Of a stretch of DNA of 64,000 nucleotides, positions 60,396 through 64,000 are shown one piece after another; the first letter of the stretch is position 1, and each line of letters opens with the position of its first letter. Position numbers and translations under genes: made by a program. Origin of the DNA: DATJLY01 sp035532935 (GTDB taxonomy: Bacteria > Pseudomonadota > Alphaproteobacteria > ATCC43930 > CGMCC-115725); the NCBI GenBank assembly GCA_035532935.1, contig DATKQE010000003.1, forward strand, positions 1 to 64,000, given 5' to 3'. Under the pieces are notes generated by a model. The model was given only the letters and a program-made list of their open reading frames with translations. It did not search any database and had not been told where the DNA came from.

Positions 60396-60844
60396 ATGCC
60401 CGACATCGAGCATCTCATCAAGATCCACGTGTCAACTGAGCGGGTCCACCAAGCGCTCACGACGGCCGGAGGCATTTGCAACGGGTGGACACGGCACGCC
60501 GACCTCGATTCAAAGATCGGTGGGACGGGCGAATTTCGCTTCTATGAAAGTCAGCGCGCCAACAAAGTGAGAGTTGAAGAGCGCAAGCCGCCAGTCCATG
60601 TGGTCTGGAAGACGATCTCCTCCTTTCGCCCCAAGTGGGACGGCACGACAATCACGTTCGCTCTGCGAGCCGAGGGGAGCGACACCGTGCTCTCCTTCGC
60701 GCACCGCGGCTTCGTGCAGGGCGACGAGGTCTACGGATGACGACGACGGGTTGGGGGTTCTATCTCGTCAGCTTGCAACAGTATCTGGAGACGGGAACCG
60801 GCGCACCCCATCCGGATATCGATTTTGCGCGCGTTACCCGATAA
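60396..60844 (+). pseudogene. Frameshifted SRPBCC domain gene (AHSA1-like)
   Basis: The first part (ATG 60396) reads HLIKIHVSTERVHQALTTAGGICNGWT, GGTGEFRFYE and VLSFAHRGFVQGDEVYG, an AHSA1/SRPBCC fold. It stops at 60740, but the sense continues in the -1 frame as TTTGWGFYLVSLQQYLETGTGAPHPDI to the TAA at 60844, which is the usual C-terminal helix. One base was lost around 60735. The full protein would be ~149 residues. An error in the read, or translational re-initiation at ATG 60737, cannot be excluded. Confidence 0.78.
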
Positions 60845-60877
60845 ATCGTCTCGCCTCCTGCCACCACGATCAAACCG

Positions 60878-63400
60878 TCACTTTTGCCAGAGAATGAGCG
60901 CAAGCTCGGTTGGAATGCGGACGCCCGCGTGATGCGGCACGATCCGAACCGTGAAGTCGTCGGGTGAGCGCGTCGCGGGCAGGCGCCCGGTGCAGACATA
61001 GCTGTTCACGGCGCCGGCAATGGGCTCGCCTCGAGCAAGTTCGATGATCTCCGGTGTGTCGCCGTCACGCGGGTCCGCATAAAGCTCGATGCGGACGTCG
61101 TCCGGCGCCATTTCACCGAGGTAGATGGGCACGGAGAAGATCAGCGAGTCTTCCGTCCGAGCCGCCGCCGTCGCACCGATATGGAGACTCGCCCAGGCGC
61201 GGCGGACGCGATGCTCCCATTGGGTTATCGCTTTCGCCCCTGCGGCGGCATCGGCGAGACGCTCGCGGAGCGCCTGCGCCGCCGGCAGGTATGCCTTGGC
61301 GATGTATTCGTGGACCATCCGCGTGCTGCAATACTGCGGGGTGAGCGCCGCCATGCTGCGACGGATCCGCGCCAGCCAGGCGCGTGGCATGCCGCCGGCG
61401 TCGCGATCGTAGAATTCGGATGCGACCTGGCGCTCGAGCGTTGCGTAGAGCGCCTCGGCATCAAGCGCGTCCTGCTCGTGTTCCTCGTGGCTTTCGCCAC
61501 CGTCGATGGCCCAGCCGAGGTCCGGCGCATACGCCTCCTCCCACCAGCCGTCGAGCTCGGACAGGTTGAGGCCGCCATTCGCGAGAATCTTCATGCCGCT
61601 CGTGCCGCAGGCTTCCCAGGGGCGCCGCGGGGTATTGATCCACACGTCGACGCCCTTGACGAGATCCTCTGCGAGCGTGATGTCGTAATCCTCGAGAAAC
61701 ACGACGCGATGCCGGAACCCCGGGCGCTGCGCGAAGGCGATCCACTCGCGGATCATTCTTTTGCCTTCGTCGTCGTCCGGATGGGCCTTGCCGGCAACCA
61801 CGATCTGCGCCGGGCGGCGAGCATTGGCAAGAAGACGGCCGAACCGCGCGGCATCGTGAAGCAGCAGGTTGGGCCGCTTGTAGGCCGCGAACCGGCGGGC
61901 GAAACCGAGTGTCAGGATATTGGGATCGAGCACGGCCGACGCCTGTGCAACCGTTTCGGCGGGAAGTCCGCGACTGCCCAGATGCGTCTTGAGACGCGCG
62001 CGGACGCTTCGCACCAATTCCTTCCGGCTGTCGCCGCGCATTTCCCAAAGCGCTTCGTCCGATAGAGCCTCGATGGATGCGCTCAACGCGTCGGACATCG
62101 TGCGCCACCGGTCCTTGCCGCAGGCAGCGGTCCAGATTCGATCGGCCTGCGCCGAATCCCAAGACGGCACATGAATGCCATTGGTGACATGATCGACCGG
62201 AACCTCGCCGTTAGGCCAGCGCGGGAACAACGGTTGGAAAATGTGCCGGCTCACGCGCCCATGCAGCCGGCTTACGCCGAAACTCGCCAATGAACTTCGA
62301 ACGGCGAGATAGGCCATGTTGAATGGAGCGGCGGCGCCATCCTGATCGGCCCGGCCCAGCGCCAGGATTTCGGCCATCGCCACGCCCGCGTCGTCGAAGG
62401 CATCCATCGCAACCCGGAGATATCGGCCGATGAGTTCCGAAGGATAGCGGTCGAATCCGGCCGCCACGGGCGTGTGCGTCGTGAACACGGTCCCCGCCCG
62501 TGCGGCGCTCCACGCCTCCCAGAATCCGATCCCAAGTCGCTGTGCCAGCCGCCGCGCTCGCTCGAGCACGACCAATGCCGCGTGGCCCTCATTGATGTGG
62601 CACACCTCGATCTCCGGCCGCACCGTCTCGATGGTCCGCCATCCTCCGATGCCGAGAACGAGCTCCTGCAAGAGGCGGGTCTCGGTTCCACCATCGTAGA
62701 GTTTGCCGGTTATGCCTCGGTCCACCGGACTATTGAGCGGGTCGTTGCTGTCGAGGAGATAGAGCGTCGCGCGTCCCACCGAGCCCGTCCAAACCCGTAG
62801 GAAAAGCGTGCGACCGGGCAATTCGAGCGGAATGCGCAGCCACGGCCCGTCACCGGCGAGAACCGGCCGGATCGGCATCGTCGCCGGCTCGTTGTACGGA
62901 TTTGCCTCGTGTTGCCATCCGGTAGCATCGATCGTCTGCCGGAAATATCCCTCCTGGAAGAGAAGGCCGATGCCGATCGCGGGCACCCCGAGATCGCTGG
63001 CCGTCTTGAGAAAGTCGCCCGCGAGAATGCCAAGACCGCCCGCATAGAGCGGCAACGCGTCGCTGAGGCCAAATTCCATACTGAAAAAGGCAACACCCGC
63101 CAGCGCTGCGGCGCCGTAAGCCGAACCGAACCAGCCGGATCGCGCGAGGTAGGCACGGCGTGCTGCAGCCAGGCGTTCAAGATGATCGAGGAATGAACGG
63201 TCGGCGGCAAGCTCGCTCAAATGCGCCGTCGAGGCATTTTGAAGGATTGTCCAGGGATTCCGGGTCCGGTTCCATGTTTCGGCATCGATGCGTTTCCACA
63301 GCGCGTCCGCCTCGTGATTCCATGTCCATCGAAGATCGAGCGCAAGATCCTCCAACGGAGCAAGCGCAGCGGGAAGCTCGCGCAAGAAAAAGGCTGCCAT
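60878..63400 (-). CDS. glgP: Alpha-glucan (glycogen) phosphorylase
   Basis: 840 residues. It releases glucose 1-phosphate from glycogen-like glucans. The N-terminal DUF3417 domain (FLRELPAALAPLEDLALDLRWTWNHEA) marks the bacterial/archaeal GlgP type; FFSMEFGLSDALPLYAGGLGILAGDFLK and the PLP region with GTSGMKILANGGLNLSELDG (the Lys in SGMK or nearby) follow; HINEGHAALVVLERARR is also family-like. I start at ATG 63400, which fits the usual MAxFFLRELP; GTG codons at 63403 and 63409 are in frame just upstream. Minus strand with ppsA, so the pair may form a carbon-storage unit. Confidence 0.92.
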   Translation of the reverse strand: MAAFFLRELPAALAPLEDLALDLRWTWNHEADALWKRIDAETWNRTRNPWTILQNASTAHLSELAADRSFLDHLERLAAARRAYLARSGWFGSAYGAAALAGVAFFSMEFGLSDALPLYAGGLGILAGDFLKTASDLGVPAIGIGLLFQEGYFRQTIDATGWQHEANPYNEPATMPIRPVLAGDGPWLRIPLELPGRTLFLRVWTGSVGRATLYLLDSNDPLNSPVDRGITGKLYDGGTETRLLQELVLGIGGWRTIETVRPEIEVCHINEGHAALVVLERARRLAQRLGIGFWEAWSAARAGTVFTTHTPVAAGFDRYPSELIGRYLRVAMDAFDDAGVAMAEILALGRADQDGAAAPFNMAYLAVRSSLASFGVSRLHGRVSRHIFQPLFPRWPNGEVPVDHVTNGIHVPSWDSAQADRIWTAACGKDRWRTMSDALSASIEALSDEALWEMRGDSRKELVRSVRARLKTHLGSRGLPAETVAQASAVLDPNILTLGFARRFAAYKRPNLLLHDAARFGRLLANARRPAQIVVAGKAHPDDDEGKRMIREWIAFAQRPGFRHRVVFLEDYDITLAEDLVKGVDVWINTPRRPWEACGTSGMKILANGGLNLSELDGWWEEAYAPDLGWAIDGGESHEEHEQDALDAEALYATLERQVASEFYDRDAGGMPRAWLARIRRSMAALTPQYCSTRMVHEYIAKAYLPAAQALRERLADAAAGAKAITQWEHRVRRAWASLHIGATAAARTEDSLIFSVPIYLGEMAPDDVRIELYADPRDGDTPEIIELARGEPIAGAVNSYVCTGRLPATRSPDDFTVRIVPHHAGVRIPTELALILWQK

Positions 63401-63420
63401 CACCGCCACCCACGTTGTTA

Positions 63421-64000
63421 TTAGGCGGCCAAGCCGCCATCCGAGCGGGGCTGTTTCGCCTCTTCGGCCTCGCGCACGACCGTCATGGTTCGCATCAGGC
63501 TCGTCGGGTTCACGCTGATCGAATCGATGCCGAGTCCGGTCAGGAAGCTCGCAATCTCCGGGTAGTTCGCAGGCGCTTCGCCGCAGATTCCGACATGGCG
63601 GCCGTTGCGCTTGGCGCCATCGACGGCCAGACGGAGCATCTCCAGCATTCCCGGATCACGCTCGTCGAAATCGAACGCGACGATCTCCGAGTCCCGATCG
63701 ACGCCGAGCGTGAGCTGAGTCAAGTCGTTGGAGCCGATGGAAAACCCGTCGAACAGTTTCGAGAAGGCGTCGATCTGGATGACATTGTTCGGGATCTCGC
63801 ACATGACGTAAATCTCGAGCCCATTGTCGCCCTGCTTCAGCCCGTTCTTCGCCATCGCGGCGATGACGCGGCTGCCCTCCTCGACGCGCCGGCAGAAGGG
63901 CACCATGACACGGAGGTTGGTGAGACCCATCACGTTGCGCACGCGCCGGAGCGCAGCGCACTCCAAAGCGAAACCGGCAGCATAGGCGGGATGCGCGTAG
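63421..64000 (-). CDS. ppsA: Phosphoenolpyruvate synthase, 3' part (5' end outside window)
   Basis: About 193 codons, ending in TAA near 63421. The frame continues beyond 64000 with YAHPAYAAGFALE and onwards. NLRVMVPFCRRVEEGSRVI, GLEIYVMCEIPNNVIQIDAF, SIGSNDLTQLTLGVDRDS, HVGICGEAPANYPEI and FLTGLGIDSISVNPTSL are the PEP-utilising enzyme C-terminal TIM-barrel domain. GSND, the Cys in ICGE, and SVNP are as in PpsA. It makes PEP from pyruvate and ATP. The gene lies 20 bases upstream of glgP; storage and gluconeogenic roles go well together. Confidence 0.93.
   Translation of the reverse strand, partial: YAHPAYAAGFALECAALRRVRNVMGLTNLRVMVPFCRRVEEGSRVIAAMAKNGLKQGDNGLEIYVMCEIPNNVIQIDAFSKLFDGFSIGSNDLTQLTLGVDRDSEIVAFDFDERDPGMLEMLRLAVDGAKRNGRHVGICGEAPANYPEIASFLTGLGIDSISVNPTSLMRTMTVVREAEEAKQPRSDGGLAA

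Overview
The window is high-GC DNA of about two thirds G+C by eye, with many GTG and TTG starts. It fits an alphaproteobacterium best, possibly of the Hyphomicrobiales or Rhodospirillales, but I cannot name a genus. The evidence is the argD-argF-hslO operon, fdxA followed by a carD-type regulator, a short recX, and the general mix of solute-binding proteins, LLM-class flavin enzymes and DUF2784/DUF1275 proteins. Sixty-four thousand bases hold about 58 genes or gene remnants and one tRNA.

Layout. 1-3250 (minus): the N-terminal ~1080 residues of a very long secreted adhesin of the two-partner-secretion type, which runs off the left edge and carries internal repeats. 3.7-6.0 kb: an LLM flavin oxidoreductase, apaG and folE. 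6.1-7.4 kb: a tandem pair of paralogous lipoproteins. 7.4-10.5 kb: argD-argF-hslO. 10.8-16.2 kb: DUF2784 membrane protein, two periplasmic solute-binding proteins without permeases beside them, an aldo/keto reductase, an ABC-2 permease and recX. 16.8-17.8 kb: a DUF3494 (ice-binding-like) protein with a PEP-CTERM sorting tail, behind a near-perfect sigma-54 promoter. 18-23 kb: a hydrolase/LLM oxidoreductase pair, an MscS-type channel and a LysE exporter. 23.2-27.9 kb: a four-gene Gld-like ABC cassette. 28-32 kb: pirin, small lipoproteins, panB, a TAXI-like binding protein and a VOC protein. 32.2-36.8 kb: a four-gene glycosylation operon. 36.9-42.9 kb: TerB-like protein, fdxA, carD, phosphatase-like and nuclease-like proteins, an MFS carrier and small proteins.

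After tRNA-Arg(CCT) at 42973 the character changes to accessory DNA. A frameshifted hypothetical gene is followed by a compact plus-strand cluster at 44.4-52.7 kb: a PqqD-like protein, two GT2 glycosyltransferases, an NTP_transf_5-type nucleotidyltransferase, an ABC exporter without a protease domain, an HprK-like kinase fused to a GT2 domain, and a GT39-type membrane glycosyltransferase. Facing it on the minus strand are a GMC oxidoreductase and another GT2 enzyme. The PqqD + HprK + nucleotidyltransferase + exporter combination resembles the tailoring half of some RiPP (lasso-peptide) clusters, but no cyclase, protease or certain precursor is present. This is the best candidate for an undescribed system in the window.

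55.4-60.9 kb shows gene decay: a Na+/Ca2+ exchanger remnant, a deleted quinone-reductase-like remnant and a frameshifted SRPBCC gene surround an intact P-type Ca2+-ATPase-like pump and an alpha/beta hydrolase. The window ends with glgP (alpha-glucan phosphorylase) and the 3' part of a PEP synthase gene, both minus.
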